Shown in pieces: positions 1-8,656 of a DNA stretch of 49,506 bases. The stretch is from a virus. Numbering within the stretch: the first letter of the stretch is position 1; each line of letters starts with the position of its first letter. Made by a program: the position numbers and the translations under genes. The DNA is taken from IMG/VR virus record IMGVR_UViG_3300008259_000042, positions 1-49,506 of that record, one strand, 5' to 3'. The notes beneath the pieces are model-generated. The model saw nothing but the letters and a program-made list of their open reading frames with translations. It did no database searches and had not been told where the DNA came from.

Positions 1-38
1 GCTGCAACCTGACCAAGAATTTTATATGTTTCTGGCAT
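1..38 (-). CDS. Small virion-associated protein, N-terminal fragment (cut by window edge)
   Basis: Only the first 12 codons are inside the window. They read MPETYKILGQVA. This matches the start of the 110-residue protein at 20957-21289 (MPQTYKVLGQSA), so I read it as a second copy of that small protein. The ATG at 38-36 follows the stop of the upstream gene (42-40) by one base, the spacing used throughout this fibre operon. Function is unknown; its paralogue also lies between fibre genes, suggesting a small structural or fibre-associated protein. The rest lies beyond position 1. Confidence 0.6.
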   Translation of the reverse strand, partial: MPETYKILGQVA

Positions 39-39
39 T

Positions 40-234
40 TTATAGTCCTGTTAAAAACGATTTAGCAAAGCCACCAGAAGCACTAGCGGCTGAAGTGTTT
101 GCAGTGTTTGCTTGAGCATATGCAGCATTTGCTGCTGCGAGTGCTGCATATACTTGACTCCATGCATTAGCGTTCATTTGAGTTGTGGTGACTGTATTCG
201 CTTGAATCGCACCGCCTTTGAGTTTACGAGCCAT
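40..234 (-). CDS. Short fibre-module protein with AYAQAN heptad
   Basis: This 64-residue protein opens MARKLKGGAIQANTVTTTQM, the N-terminal module also seen in the large fibre proteins at 237, 2645, 8463, 9231 and 10735. It then carries an alanine-rich stretch (AYAQAN near residue 38) like the heptads of the 837-residue fibre at 27304. It ends in a short Ser/Gly/Phe tail. Its closest relative in the window is the 63-residue protein at 8463-8654, with the same layout. An AAGGA ribosome site made by the last codons of the upstream gene precedes the ATG. I infer a minimal fibre subunit or adaptor that keeps the attachment module and a coiled-coil stub but no adhesin domain. It could also be a decayed remnant of a longer fibre. 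Confidence 0.7.
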   Translation of the reverse strand: MARKLKGGAIQANTVTTTQMNANAWSQVYAALAAANAAYAQANTANTSAASASGGFAKSFLTGL

Positions 235-236
235 GA

Positions 237-2645
237 TTATTTATCCTTTAAAGCAGAAGTTGGTGCAGTGAAGTTAGATGTGTAGCGAGCGTAGCCTTTG
301 GTGATGCGAAGATCGTCGATGTAGCCATTATGTAAATAATTTGTATCATAATATCCACCAATTACCATATATGTTCCAGTGTAATTGTTTGTGTCTGCTA
401 CTGATATTACTTCTGTGCCATTGACATAAAGTTTTGTAGTTCCACTATTTCTTACTACTGCAGTATGATACCATGTATTTGGTGTAATACTATAACTTGC
501 ACTTTCAGAATTACCGTTGCGATAAATTTGCCAAACACCAGTCTGATAACCAAGTGCTAAATTTGATGTTGATGCTTGCAATCCTCCAGCCGTCGACGAT
601 ATCTGCCATATTCCTCTATGGTTTGTATCCAACTTATTTACCCAACACTCTACCGTAAAATTTCCTGTTCCAAGAGGTAGAGATGTGTTGGCGATGTTTG
701 TTGGTGGTGATGTGATTGTTGGTGCAATTGCAGAACCTTTTATAACACGCAAACCAGATATGTAACCTTTATGAGTCGTTGTAGAGTTATACTCACTCAA
801 TACACCAATGCTGATTGTTTCAGCTGCATTGTTTATCGTTCCTGAAATACTGGTGGTCCCCACAGATACTCCATTCTTATAAAAAGTTAATGTTGTGCCT
901 GATCTTGTAACAGCAAAATGATCCCATTGTCCTGTTGTGTTAGTAACTGAAGCTGTGTAGTTTTGTGTTCCACCAATATTTGCGTAAAGACCAATCAATG
1001 TAGATTGGATTCTAAAAATCCAAGCTGTGCTGGAACCCCACTGACACACCAATACATTATACTGTGATGCAAAAGTTTCAGTATATGCCCAACATTCAAT
1101 AGTGAAGTCACCAGATCCAAAATCAAATGCGGCATTGTCTGTAATGCGTAAATAATCATCAGTTCCATCAAAATACCCACTCCCGCCAACATTCGCTGTT
1201 GAATATGCAGCTGTTGGAGCAAATGGAGACCATGCTTGAATTGATGTATCACCATTGCGAGTGACTGTAAATGCATTCGTTGAGTTATCAATAAATCGAT
1301 TTGATTGAAGCGTGAGTAGAGATGTATTAGCGATATTTGTTAATGGTGATGCTGGTGTAGTAAATGTAGTTGTGTAAAGTGCACTACCCTTTACCATGCG
1401 GAAGTTAGATATATAACCTGTAAAAGTATAACCTAAATTTGTAGGATCGCCGCCTATTCCCAAAGACGCGGTACTGTTTAAGTTCACGGAATTTGTAACC
1501 GAGCCCGTTGATACTCCATTTCTGTATAATACAAGTGATGTACCGCTTCTAACTACAGCTATATGATACCAATTATTAGGAGAATATGTTCCCGAAGATT
1601 CTGTTATCACTAAAGAACCATTGACCCAAAGTTCTATTCTTCCACTGGTAGAAAGTGTTTGCATTAAAATAGCACCTGAAGCAGTAAACCCCTTTCCAAA
1701 TACAGTTGCTACCCCAGTACTTGTTGGTTGCATCCAAAATTCAATAGTAAAATCACCACTTCCCATTTGCAGAGCTGCATTGTCGGCAACTGTTAAATAA
1801 TCCCCAGTACCATCAAAAAATGCACTCCATCCAGTTTGACTAAACGGAGAGAAACTACCTTGAGTTGCATTACCATTTCTTGTAATGGTGAAATTATTAT
1901 TGCTAGAATCTAAGAATGTGTGGTTGTTTTGATTGTTCGTTCCGTCAGCATGAATCAATAGAACATTATTAGCGAATAATACACCTTCTCCAGTTGACGT
2001 CGTGACAGTAAACTGTCTCGTGGAGTCTTGATTTTGAGCATCAGTTGCAATCACACTAAACGTATATGTTGTTGCATTACCAGTTGGTGAACTGACTGTT
2101 CCACTGATTAGCCCATTTGCTGCAAGACTAATTCCAGTTGGTAAGGTATTTCCTGCTGCAAGCGCATAAGTGATTGGTGTGTCACCTGTGGCAGATAGAG
2201 AATAACTCCAGGAAATTAACTCATCTTGCGATGCACTTAAACTTCCTGCTGACGTGACCCATGTTGGCTCACCAGAAATTAATAATCCTGGATATAGAAT
2301 CGCAGTTCCACCATCTTCTGGATTGATCACATAAACAGGATAGGTTCCAGTCGAAAGTGCTGGTGTTGTGAAAGAAATATTGCTTGCACTGATAAACGAT
2401 TGAGAAGGTACAGCAGCACCGTTCACAAGAACTTGTGCATTGGCAGCGAAACCAGAACCAGTAATATAAACAGTTTGACCACCTGTTGAGTTTGCAGCAG
2501 TGTCATTGCTTGGATAGATGAGGCTCTTGACTTTCGGACCACCACTAGCACCAGATTGAATTTGAGTCACAACAGTTGTTTGTAACTGGGTTACACTAAT
2601 CGTATTCGCTTGAATTGCAGAACCAGGGAGTTTATAGATACTCAT
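237..2645 (-). CDS. Tail-fibre/adhesin with IPT/TIG, Ig-like and three LamG-type domains
   Basis: 802 residues. The order I see is the shared N-terminal module (GSAIQANTISVTQL, residues 8-21), an IPT/TIG-like beta domain (about 38-125, GQTVYITGSGF), and a putative-Ig domain (about 128-218, with LAANGLISGT). Three concanavalin-A/LamG-like domains follow, at roughly 230-445, 455-650 and 655-795. Each LamG unit shows FDGTGDYL, DFTIEFW or FTVECW, the WYHTAVVR strand and a YI..LRI.KGSA ending. LamG domains often bind carbohydrate, so a receptor-binding role on the host surface is inferred. It is a tandem paralogue of the 808-residue gene at 2645-5071; the last 20-odd residues are nearly identical (DDLRITKGYARYTSNFTAP). 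The start overlaps the upstream stop in a TAATG junction. Structural role is well supported; the ligand is unknown. Confidence 0.85.
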   Translation of the reverse strand: MSIYKLPGSAIQANTISVTQLQTTVVTQIQSGASGGPKVKSLIYPSNDTAANSTGGQTVYITGSGFAANAQVLVNGAAVPSQSFISASNISFTTPALSTGTYPVYVINPEDGGTAILYPGLLISGEPTWVTSAGSLSASQDELISWSYSLSATGDTPITYALAAGNTLPTGISLAANGLISGTVSSPTGNATTYTFSVIATDAQNQDSTRQFTVTTSTGEGVLFANNVLLIHADGTNNQNNHTFLDSSNNNFTITRNGNATQGSFSPFSQTGWSAFFDGTGDYLTVADNAALQMGSGDFTIEFWMQPTSTGVATVFGKGFTASGAILMQTLSTSGRIELWVNGSLVITESSGTYSPNNWYHIAVVRSGTSLVLYRNGVSTGSVTNSVNLNSTASLGIGGDPTNLGYTFTGYISNFRMVKGSALYTTTFTTPASPLTNIANTSLLTLQSNRFIDNSTNAFTVTRNGDTSIQAWSPFAPTAAYSTANVGGSGYFDGTDDYLRITDNAAFDFGSGDFTIECWAYTETFASQYNVLVCQWGSSTAWIFRIQSTLIGLYANIGGTQNYTASVTNTTGQWDHFAVTRSGTTLTFYKNGVSVGTTSISGTINNAAETISIGVLSEYNSTTTHKGYISGLRVIKGSAIAPTITSPPTNIANTSLPLGTGNFTVECWVNKLDTNHRGIWQISSTAGGLQASTSNLALGYQTGVWQIYRNGNSESASYSITPNTWYHTAVVRNSGTTKLYVNGTEVISVADTNNYTGTYMVIGGYYDTNYLHNGYIDDLRITKGYARYTSNFTAPTSALKDK

Positions 2646-5071
2646 TATTTGTCCTTCAACGCAGAAGTTGGCGCTGTGAAGTTTGATGTGTAGCGAGCAT
2701 AGCCTTTGGTGATGCGAAGATCGTCTAAGAATCCATTTAATGATCTAGTATTACTTGCATCTGAAGCGCCTATGACAGAATAATTTGTGCCACCATTATA
2801 TGCATTTGTGTTTGTTGCAGTTGATCCAATTTGAACGCCGTCTACAAATGCTCTTAGTGAACTTCCTGATCTGCACCATGCAATGTGATACCAAGTATTA
2901 ATACTTGGCGACCATGAAAAGTTACTATCGAATGCTGTGTTGTATCTGCCGATAACTAAACCTACACCAGTTCTGTAAAGAATATCATAGGCTTCAAACG
3001 AAATAGAACCAGTACCATACTTAAATTGCGCAGTGCTAACTTTGGCATCACCGACTGTTTCAATTACATTCTTCGCTGTTTGGTCGAAGATGCCAGCGTT
3101 GGTGAAGTTGAGAAGTAAAGATGTATTAGCAATGTTTGTTGGTGGTGCTGTTGGTGGAGTAAACGCAGAAGTATAAACAGCAGTACCTTTCACAATTCGA
3201 AGACCTGACAGGTATCCATTTAGAGGATTAACTCCCGCAGATGGTCCTGCGCCCACACCTAAATTAGAGGCACTATTCATTAAAGTCGTTGAGTTAGTGA
3301 CAGTTGTAATCAAACTGCCATTCGTGAATAATCGTATCGAACTTCCACTTCTCGTTAATGCAATATGAAACCATTGACCTGTTGCCATTGTTCCAAAAGA
3401 ACTGCCGCTCAAAACATCCCATGTAGATCCAGAACTAGCGTATGCTATGAGACTACCTGACGACAGGAAAATCAGATAGGGACTGATAGCTGCAGCATTC
3501 CATCCTTTATCAACAACAATTTGTGTGCCTGATACAGAATTGAAATATACCCAAAATTCAATAGTAAAATCAGTAAATGATTCTAATGCGACATTATCTG
3601 GTACTGACAGATAATCTCCAGTCCCATCAAAATACCCACCACCACCCACATTTGCTGTTGAATACTCAGCAGTTGGAGCAAATGGAGACCATGCTTGAAT
3701 AGAAGTATCACCATTGCGTGTGATTGTGAAGTTGTTATTGCTATTGTCTATAAATCGATTTGATTGCAGTGTAAGTAATGCCGTATTGGCATCTGAAGTA
3801 AATTGTGTTGTTGATGGTGTGAAATTGGCTGTATATCTTGCACTATTTGAAACTCTTAAATTAGAAATATATCCTGGCCAATTTTCAGTAGTGCCTGAAG
3901 TCCAAGAACCAATATATCCCGTTGATCCACTAAATCCTACATTGGTTGTTGTATCTAAAACCTTTGTTCCACCAATAAAACCAAACACATTAGAAGATTG
4001 TCGAACAACTGCCACGTGAACCCATGTATTTTGAACTAGATTAGTTGCAGCTGTTGCTGCAGAAAAACCATAAAAACGAAGTTTTCCTGCATCTAATAAC
4101 ATTCCTAAACTAGTACTGGTTACAAAAATATCATGAAAACCAGAGTGATTTCCTGTGTAATATACCCATGCTTCAATTGTTAATGGTCCAGTTCCTATAG
4201 AAGATAATGTTGATCCAGGACTATAAGTTAGATAGTCTCCAGTTCCATCAAAATATCCACTCCATCCAGTTTGACTAAATGGACTAAATGTTCCTTGAGT
4301 TGCATTACCGTTTCTAGTAATAGTGAAGTTATTATTCGAAGAATCCAAGAATGTATGATTGTTTTGATTATTCGTTCCGTCAGCATGAATCAATAAAACA
4401 TTATTCGCAAACAACACACCTTCGCCTGTTGATGTTGTAACAGTAAATTGTCTTGTAGAATCTTGATTCTGTGCATCGGTTGCGACAACACTAAATGTAT
4501 AGGTTGTTGTATTGCCTGATGGAGATGTGATTGTTCCACTGATCAATCCATTTGCAGCAAGAGAAACTCCTGTTGGTAGTGAACTCCCAGCAGCAAGAGC
4601 ATAAGTGATTGGAGCATCACCAGTTGCAGATAGAGAATAACTCCATGCGCTGAGTTCATCTTGCGATTCACTCAAACTTCCAGCAGCAGTCGCCCATGCA
4701 GGCTCAGCAGAAGAAATATAACCTGGAACAAAAATTGCAGTTGCACCAGAGTCTGTGTTGATCACATAAACTGGATAAATGCCTGCGGATAATGCTGGTG
4801 TTGTGAAAGAAATATTGCTTGCGCTGATGAATGACTTTGAAGGAACGGCATTACCGTTGATATAAATGGCATTATTTGTTTCGAAACCAGCACCGTTGAT
4901 ATAAACAGTTTGACCACCGACAGTGTTACCTGCTGTGTCATTTCCAGGATAGATCAAACTAGAGACGCGAGGTCCACCACCCGCAGAGATCTGATTCACC
5001 ACAATTGTCGACAACTGCGTTGTTGTAATCGTATTTGCTACAATTGCTGTTCCTGGTAATTTTTCTGCCAT
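2645..5071 (-). CDS. Tail-fibre/adhesin with IPT/TIG, Ig-like and three LamG-type domains (paralogue)
   Basis: 808 residues with the same layout as the gene downstream: shared N-terminal module (GTAIVANTITTTQL), IPT/TIG-like domain (about 33-120), putative-Ig domain (about 122-213), then three LamG-like units (about 225-435, 455-660, 665-800). The N-terminal half and extreme C-terminus are close to the 802-residue paralogue, while the LamG units differ more in their loops. That fits tandem duplication followed by diversification of the binding faces. The second unit carries DFTIEFWVYF and the third WYHIAWCR. A likely role is a distal fibre adhesin on the virion. It starts 12 bp after a 33-codon fibre remnant (5084-5185). 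Confidence 0.85.
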   Translation of the reverse strand: MAEKLPGTAIVANTITTTQLSTIVVNQISAGGGPRVSSLIYPGNDTAGNTVGGQTVYINGAGFETNNAIYINGNAVPSKSFISASNISFTTPALSAGIYPVYVINTDSGATAIFVPGYISSAEPAWATAAGSLSESQDELSAWSYSLSATGDAPITYALAAGSSLPTGVSLAANGLISGTITSPSGNTTTYTFSVVATDAQNQDSTRQFTVTTSTGEGVLFANNVLLIHADGTNNQNNHTFLDSSNNNFTITRNGNATQGTFSPFSQTGWSGYFDGTGDYLTYSPGSTLSSIGTGPLTIEAWVYYTGNHSGFHDIFVTSTSLGMLLDAGKLRFYGFSAATAATNLVQNTWVHVAVVRQSSNVFGFIGGTKVLDTTTNVGFSGSTGYIGSWTSGTTENWPGYISNLRVSNSARYTANFTPSTTQFTSDANTALLTLQSNRFIDNSNNNFTITRNGDTSIQAWSPFAPTAEYSTANVGGGGYFDGTGDYLSVPDNVALESFTDFTIEFWVYFNSVSGTQIVVDKGWNAAAISPYLIFLSSGSLIAYASSGSTWDVLSGSSFGTMATGQWFHIALTRSGSSIRLFTNGSLITTVTNSTTLMNSASNLGVGAGPSAGVNPLNGYLSGLRIVKGTAVYTSAFTPPTAPPTNIANTSLLLNFTNAGIFDQTAKNVIETVGDAKVSTAQFKYGTGSISFEAYDILYRTGVGLVIGRYNTAFDSNFSWSPSINTWYHIAWCRSGSSLRAFVDGVQIGSTATNTNAYNGGTNYSVIGASDASNTRSLNGFLDDLRITKGYARYTSNFTAPTSALKDK

Positions 5072-5083
5072 TTTCTTTTCCGA

Positions 5084-5185
5084 TTATCCGTTAAGTTTGG
5101 TAATAATAATACCAGAGCCGCCAGATCCACCATAAGAGGCGAAAGAAGCATCACCATCTGCACCGCCTTTTAGTTTTCTTGCCAT
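5084..5185 (-). pseudogene. 33-codon remnant of a glycine-rich fibre gene, or a micro-protein
   Basis: An intact small ORF of 33 codons fills the gap between the oxygenase (5190) and the 808-residue fibre (5071). Its first nine residues, MARKLKGGA, equal the start of the 64-residue protein at 40-234. Its last twelve, GGSGIIITKLNG, match the C-terminal strand of the glycine-rich fibres (GGSGIVILKLN at 19255 and 21570). Only about a dozen residues join the two ends. This is what an internal deletion of a glycine-rich fibre gene would leave. It has ATG and TAA but no clear Shine-Dalgarno, so translation is uncertain. Confidence 0.55.
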
Positions 5186-5189
5186 TTAT

Positions 5190-5804
5190 TTAGTTATAGA
5201 TCTGCCCCACCTCGAGAGCAGTTAGATTCTCTTCCGAACCTATTAATCCTTTTGCAAAAGTATTAAACGAAAGACTGACACGAGTTTGTTCGGCTTGTAC
5301 TACATTTACTGAGTGTCTTAGCGAGGAAGGAAAAATCACTAATCTTCCTTGAGTGGCTTCTAACCACCAAGTTTTTGAATTGTAGAGATTGAAATTATCT
5401 GTCGGAAAGGAAATCTGATCATAATGATTTTTTTCAAAGTAAATTCGATCTTTTGAATTATCTGTTTGCACATAGAAAACACCAGAAAGAAATGAGTTTG
5501 GATGCTCATGTGCATGATGCCATTGCCCTGGTTTACTATAATTAACCCAAGACTGAGTGATGTACAAATTTACATCTTTCGAAGGCGCAACAACTTCCTG
5601 AAAATAGGTATCAATGGAAGTTTGAATAAAAGCGCGGAGATCTTTAAGTTCTTCTTTTCGAAGAATAAATCTATCCGCGCTTGTTGTATTGCCCATGTTG
5701 GGCTTCATTTCAAGATCTAATAGAGCACCTTTCTCAATTTCAGTTAAATCTCGACCCAGATGAAACATTCCAACCGCAGTCGGAAATAATGATATAATTT
5801 GCAT
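5190..5804 (-). CDS. 2OG-Fe(II) oxygenase-like protein
   Basis: 204 residues, a usual size for small phage 2-oxoglutarate/Fe(II) dioxygenases. The double-stranded beta-helix signature is visible: WHHAHEHPNSFLSGVFYV around residues 96-111 supplies the first His/acid iron ligands, and RLVIFPSSLRHSV (154-166) supplies the distal histidine H164. R175 in TRVSLSF is the expected 2-oxoglutarate carboxylate ligand. Proteins of this family hydroxylate protein or small-molecule substrates, and many are known in T4-like cyanophages. Here it sits between fibre genes, so modification of a virion protein or a host target is possible; the substrate is not shown by sequence. A second, divergent copy lies at 8657-9229. 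Confidence 0.8.
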   Translation of the reverse strand: MQIISLFPTAVGMFHLGRDLTEIEKGALLDLEMKPNMGNTTSADRFILRKEELKDLRAFIQTSIDTYFQEVVAPSKDVNLYITQSWVNYSKPGQWHHAHEHPNSFLSGVFYVQTDNSKDRIYFEKNHYDQISFPTDNFNLYNSKTWWLEATQGRLVIFPSSLRHSVNVVQAEQTRVSLSFNTFAKGLIGSEENLTALEVGQIYN

Positions 5805-5829
5805 AATATACCTCCATGATTAAAATAGA

Positions 5830-6198
5830 TCAAGCTGGAACAGAATCCTCTTCCCAAGAAAGAGTTGACTCGTTCCAAATATATGCTTTCCCATCATCTG
5901 GCTTTGCAACTGGTGCTTCCCAATCCGCTGTCGTGTTATTCAACGTCCAAGATACAAATGGTTTTGGTGGAACAAATGCATCGAGTTCTGCATTGTATGC
6001 AAAACCGATACCAGCATAACGCTTGCGCATATTTCCGTTGTAAGAAGTTTGCTTCCATGTGCCGCCAAGTAGACGTTCACAGAATGCTGCACCGATGTGT
6101 TCTTTCTCAACACCGTGCGCATCAGATGTGTCATCATTACCGACAACAATAACTCTCTTTACAACATTATTTTCATCTAACTCTGCAAAGTGTGCCAT
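5830..6198 (-). CDS. Conserved fibre-associated phage protein of unknown function
   Basis: 122 residues opening MAHFAELDENNVVKRVIVV, with a central GGTWKQTSYNGN segment, a YAGIGFAYNAELDAF segment and a C-terminal repeat of tryptophan motifs (FVSWTLN, ADWEAP, LSWEED). I recognise this as a type of small protein often encoded among tail-fibre genes in marine T4-like phages, but no function is established to my knowledge. It has no signal peptide or membrane segment. It lies 6 bp after the 93-residue gene and just before the oxygenase. A role in fibre assembly or as a small virion protein is a guess from position only. Confidence 0.75.
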   Translation of the reverse strand: MAHFAELDENNVVKRVIVVGNDDTSDAHGVEKEHIGAAFCERLLGGTWKQTSYNGNMRKRYAGIGFAYNAELDAFVPPKPFVSWTLNNTTADWEAPVAKPDDGKAYIWNESTLSWEEDSVPA

Positions 6199-6204
6199 AT
6201 TACA

Positions 6205-6486
6205 TTACTCCTTAGATTTGTACTCGTTCACTTCTTCGAAATCTTCAGACTCAAAAACGCCTGTGATTTCCTGAATTTGTTTTTTCGTCCAGATTGTATT
6301 TATTGAATCTTCAAACTGCTTAATCTTTTCCATCGTATCATCTATTTCTTCCCACGTTGGCTGCGGTCTCTCGTCTTCCCAAATTGTTATATCACGATTG
6401 CTGATTTCCCAACGAGCACCTGGACGAAGTAGGTGCATTGCTGTGTTGATTCCATATAACTGATATATTTTTACTTCTTCATTCAT
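6205..6486 (-). CDS. Small conserved phage protein, fibre cluster
   Basis: 93 residues. The N-terminus (YQLYGINTAMHLLRPGARW) and the later segment PQPTWEEIDDTMEKIKQFE resemble short proteins often found beside phage tail-fibre genes, in which an N-terminal part reads the fibre context and a charged helix follows. The remainder is acidic and helical. There is no catalytic motif. It lies between the 541-residue glycine-rich fibre and the 122-residue protein with short spacers, so it is cotranscribed. A fibre-assembly helper is possible but not shown. Confidence 0.65.
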   Translation of the reverse strand: MNEEVKIYQLYGINTAMHLLRPGARWEISNRDITIWEDERPQPTWEEIDDTMEKIKQFEDSINTIWTKKQIQEITGVFESEDFEEVNEYKSKE

Positions 6487-6501
6487 AAAGTCACTCCAAG
6501 T

Positions 6502-8127
6502 TTACGGATTAAATTTTAAAATTACAATACCAGAAGACCCTCTACCTGCGGGATTTCCACCGCCGCCACCGCCACCAAGATTGTCAATTGCATTATTTCC
6601 TGCTGTTGTTGGTGCTGCTGGTCCTGCTCCACCATCTCCACCACCTGATGGTCCTCCTATTGCTCTCGGTAGAGCACCTGTGTGTCCACCACCACCACCA
6701 CCAAAGTACACATTGTACAATGTGCCACCTGCAATAAATGGACAAATAATGCCAATTCCACCATTACCTGTTGCAGTTGGTGTTGCTGGGCTTGTGCTAC
6801 CACCCACAGCGCCAGCGCCACCGCCTCCACCACCAGGATTTGGTCCACCAGTCGCATTGCCACCATTGTTTCCTTGTGATGGATAAACTGACGGAATATT
6901 TCCAGATCCTGCACTGGCTGTTGGTCCACCTGCTGTTCTTCCACCGCCGCTTCCACCTGAACCACCTTGACCACGAGCATCGTTTGGAGTTCCTCCAGGT
7001 TGTCCAGGTGTTCCACCAGCACCACCGCCAGCAGAGGTAATAGTCCCAAATACACTATTTGTACCACTTGCACCTGAACCAGTGTCATATGGTGTTGCTG
7101 GATATCCTCCAGCTCCGCCAGCACCAATAGTAATTGTATAAGCATTGCCAGCAGTTAGTGGGTAATTAGAACCGAATCTAACACCACCAGCACCGCCACC
7201 ACCGCCATACCAACCGCCTCCACCGCCGCCAGCAACAACAAAATAATCGCAACTTGTGATACCAGTCGGACCAATAAATGAACTTGTGTTTACAAAAGCA
7301 ACAACGCCTGTTCTTGACATAGAATATCTGAGAATAACAGTTCCAGAACCACCAGAACCACCAGCTGAACCACCATTCGGACCATACCCACCGCCGCCTC
7401 CGCCTCCGCCAAAGTTGGCAGTACCAGAACCACCTGGATATCCTGCTCCACCGCCAGGAGAAATTCCACCTTGACTTCCTGCGTTTGGATCTAGTGGAGT
7501 TCCGCCACCACCAGCACCATATCCACGCGCAGTACCAGTGATTGATGACATTGCATTTTGTCCATTCGGACCGCCAGCGCCACCACCACGACCTGTGCCT
7601 GGTGTTGCACTATATCCTTGTGCTGGACTATAAACGTTTGGTAGATTTCCTAATCCAGCAGGTGCGCCGCCAGAACCACCATTTTGTGGACCAGGTGCAC
7701 CTGCGCCTCCACCATCTGTTTGTATTCCACCAGGAGTTGCAGGTGAGATACCAAAAAATGATGATGATCCAATGCTCCCGCCTCCACCACCCGCACCAAT
7801 TGTAATAGTGTACAGATTATTTGCTGTAACTGCGTATCCAGACCCTACTCTAAATCCACCACCGCCAGCACCAAATCCTGGGTTAAGATATGCACCTGCG
7901 CCACCACCACCACCGCCAGCAAGAACTAGATACTCGACAGTAGTAACACCATCTGGGCAACGCCACACAGATGATGAATTAAAATTTTGCACTACAGTTA
8001 TTGCAGTAGAATCTGTGATGTATCCATATGTGCGAAAGAATGTGATATCATCAAGTGACCAAATACCTGCAACGTTTGCTGCAGTGGAACTAGCAATTCT
8101 TCTTGCGCCAATAAAACGTGTTGTCAT
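6502..8127 (-). CDS. Glycine-rich tail-fibre adhesin, two-module
   Basis: 541 residues. A short N-terminal anchor (MTTRFIGARRIASSTAANVAG) is followed by two copies of a glycine-rich module. Each begins with a hydrophobic strand (TTVEYLVLAGGGGGG, then TSCDYFVVAGGGGGG) and YTITIGAGG. It continues with long G-rich loops and ends in GSGGSGTVILRYSM or GRGSSGIVILKFNP. Such domains resemble the polyglycine-II sandwich adhesins described at the tips of some T4-like phage long tail fibres (the gp38 type); that link is from general knowledge, not alignment. Variable residues between the glycine runs would form the receptor-binding loops. The ATG overlaps the upstream stop by 4 bp. Confidence 0.8.
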   Translation of the reverse strand: MTTRFIGARRIASSTAANVAGIWSLDDITFFRTYGYITDSTAITVVQNFNSSSVWRCPDGVTTVEYLVLAGGGGGGAGAYLNPGFGAGGGGFRVGSGYAVTANNLYTITIGAGGGGGSIGSSSFFGISPATPGGIQTDGGGAGAPGPQNGGSGGAPAGLGNLPNVYSPAQGYSATPGTGRGGGAGGPNGQNAMSSITGTARGYGAGGGGTPLDPNAGSQGGISPGGGAGYPGGSGTANFGGGGGGGGYGPNGGSAGGSGGSGTVILRYSMSRTGVVAFVNTSSFIGPTGITSCDYFVVAGGGGGGWYGGGGGAGGVRFGSNYPLTAGNAYTITIGAGGAGGYPATPYDTGSGASGTNSVFGTITSAGGGAGGTPGQPGGTPNDARGQGGSGGSGGGRTAGGPTASAGSGNIPSVYPSQGNNGGNATGGPNPGGGGGGAGAVGGSTSPATPTATGNGGIGIICPFIAGGTLYNVYFGGGGGGHTGALPRAIGGPSGGGDGGAGPAAPTTAGNNAIDNLGGGGGGGNPAGRGSSGIVILKFNP

Positions 8128-8450
8128 GTCATTTCCAAAATGCTTACTGTAACATCTAGATGATTATTTGAAGAAGCAGTTCCAAAAATATAATCATTTG
8201 CTTCTAAAACTAATTTACCTGTCAAAAAGGTTGTTGCTGCATCTGCAGGAACAGGAACAGTATATACTAGAGCCTTTGCTGCTGCTTCACTAGAATCATA
8301 AACGTACATAGTTACGTCGGCAGAGTTAGCACCATCTTTGTTTGCAATTTGTCCCATGATAACAATAGATGTTGCATTCGCAGGACAAACATAAACATTA
8401 GCATTAGCTGTTGTTAGTGATGCTGCTCGTAACTTAAATACTTGTGCCAT
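8124..8450 (-). CDS. Small beta-rich virion-associated protein
   Basis: 108 residues, no signal peptide. The sequence alternates hydrophobic and polar residues (VYVCPANATSIVIMGQIANK, VTMYVYDSS, VSILEMT), which predicts an all-beta fold. Its layout (short leader, VYVCPA or VYTVPA strand, long beta region, short aliphatic end) matches the 110-residue protein at 20957 and, more loosely, the 123-residue protein at 23285. All three lie directly before or after a glycine-rich or multi-domain fibre gene. I infer a small fibre-associated structural or capping protein. Function is unproven. Confidence 0.7.
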   Translation of the reverse strand: MAQVFKLRAASLTTANANVYVCPANATSIVIMGQIANKDGANSADVTMYVYDSSEAAAKALVYTVPVPADAATTFLTGKLVLEANDYIFGTASSNNHLDVTVSILEMT

Positions 8451-8462
8451 TTTATTCTCCGA

Positions 8463-8654
8463 TTAGGATAATGCAATCACTAAACCAAGAGAAACACCAC
8501 TTTCTGCTGCTGTTGTTGCGCTATTTGCTTGAGCATAAGCCGCATTTGCAGTTGCAAGAGCAGCATAAACTTGCGCCCATGTTGCAGAGTTCATCTGAGT
8601 GTCGGTAATAGTATTTGATGCAATTGCATCGCCAGGTAATAGATTGATTGCCAT
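8463..8654 (-). CDS. Short fibre-module protein with AYAQAN heptad
   Basis: 63 residues, paralogue of the 64-residue protein at 40-234. It has the shared N-terminal module (GDAIASNTITDTQM), then WAQVYAALATANAAYAQAN, and a short hydrophobic end (LGLVIALS). The two copies are alike along their length except at the C-terminus, so each may pair with a different partner. It starts 2 bp after the second oxygenase gene and is certainly in the same transcript. Role is inferred as a fibre adaptor or minimal fibre subunit. Confidence 0.7.
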   Translation of the reverse strand: MAINLLPGDAIASNTITDTQMNSATWAQVYAALATANAAYAQANSATTAAESGVSLGLVIALS

Positions 8655-8656
8655 TT

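Noticed and set aside
238-245. GATAAATA, a match to the late-promoter consensus
   Set aside because: It is the end of the 802-residue gene (Lys-Asp-Lys-stop) and part of the next ribosome site, only 4 bases from an ATG.
5816-6152. Plus-strand ORFs opposite the 122-residue protein
   Set aside because: The minus-strand protein is a recognisable conserved phage protein; the opposite frames show no motif.
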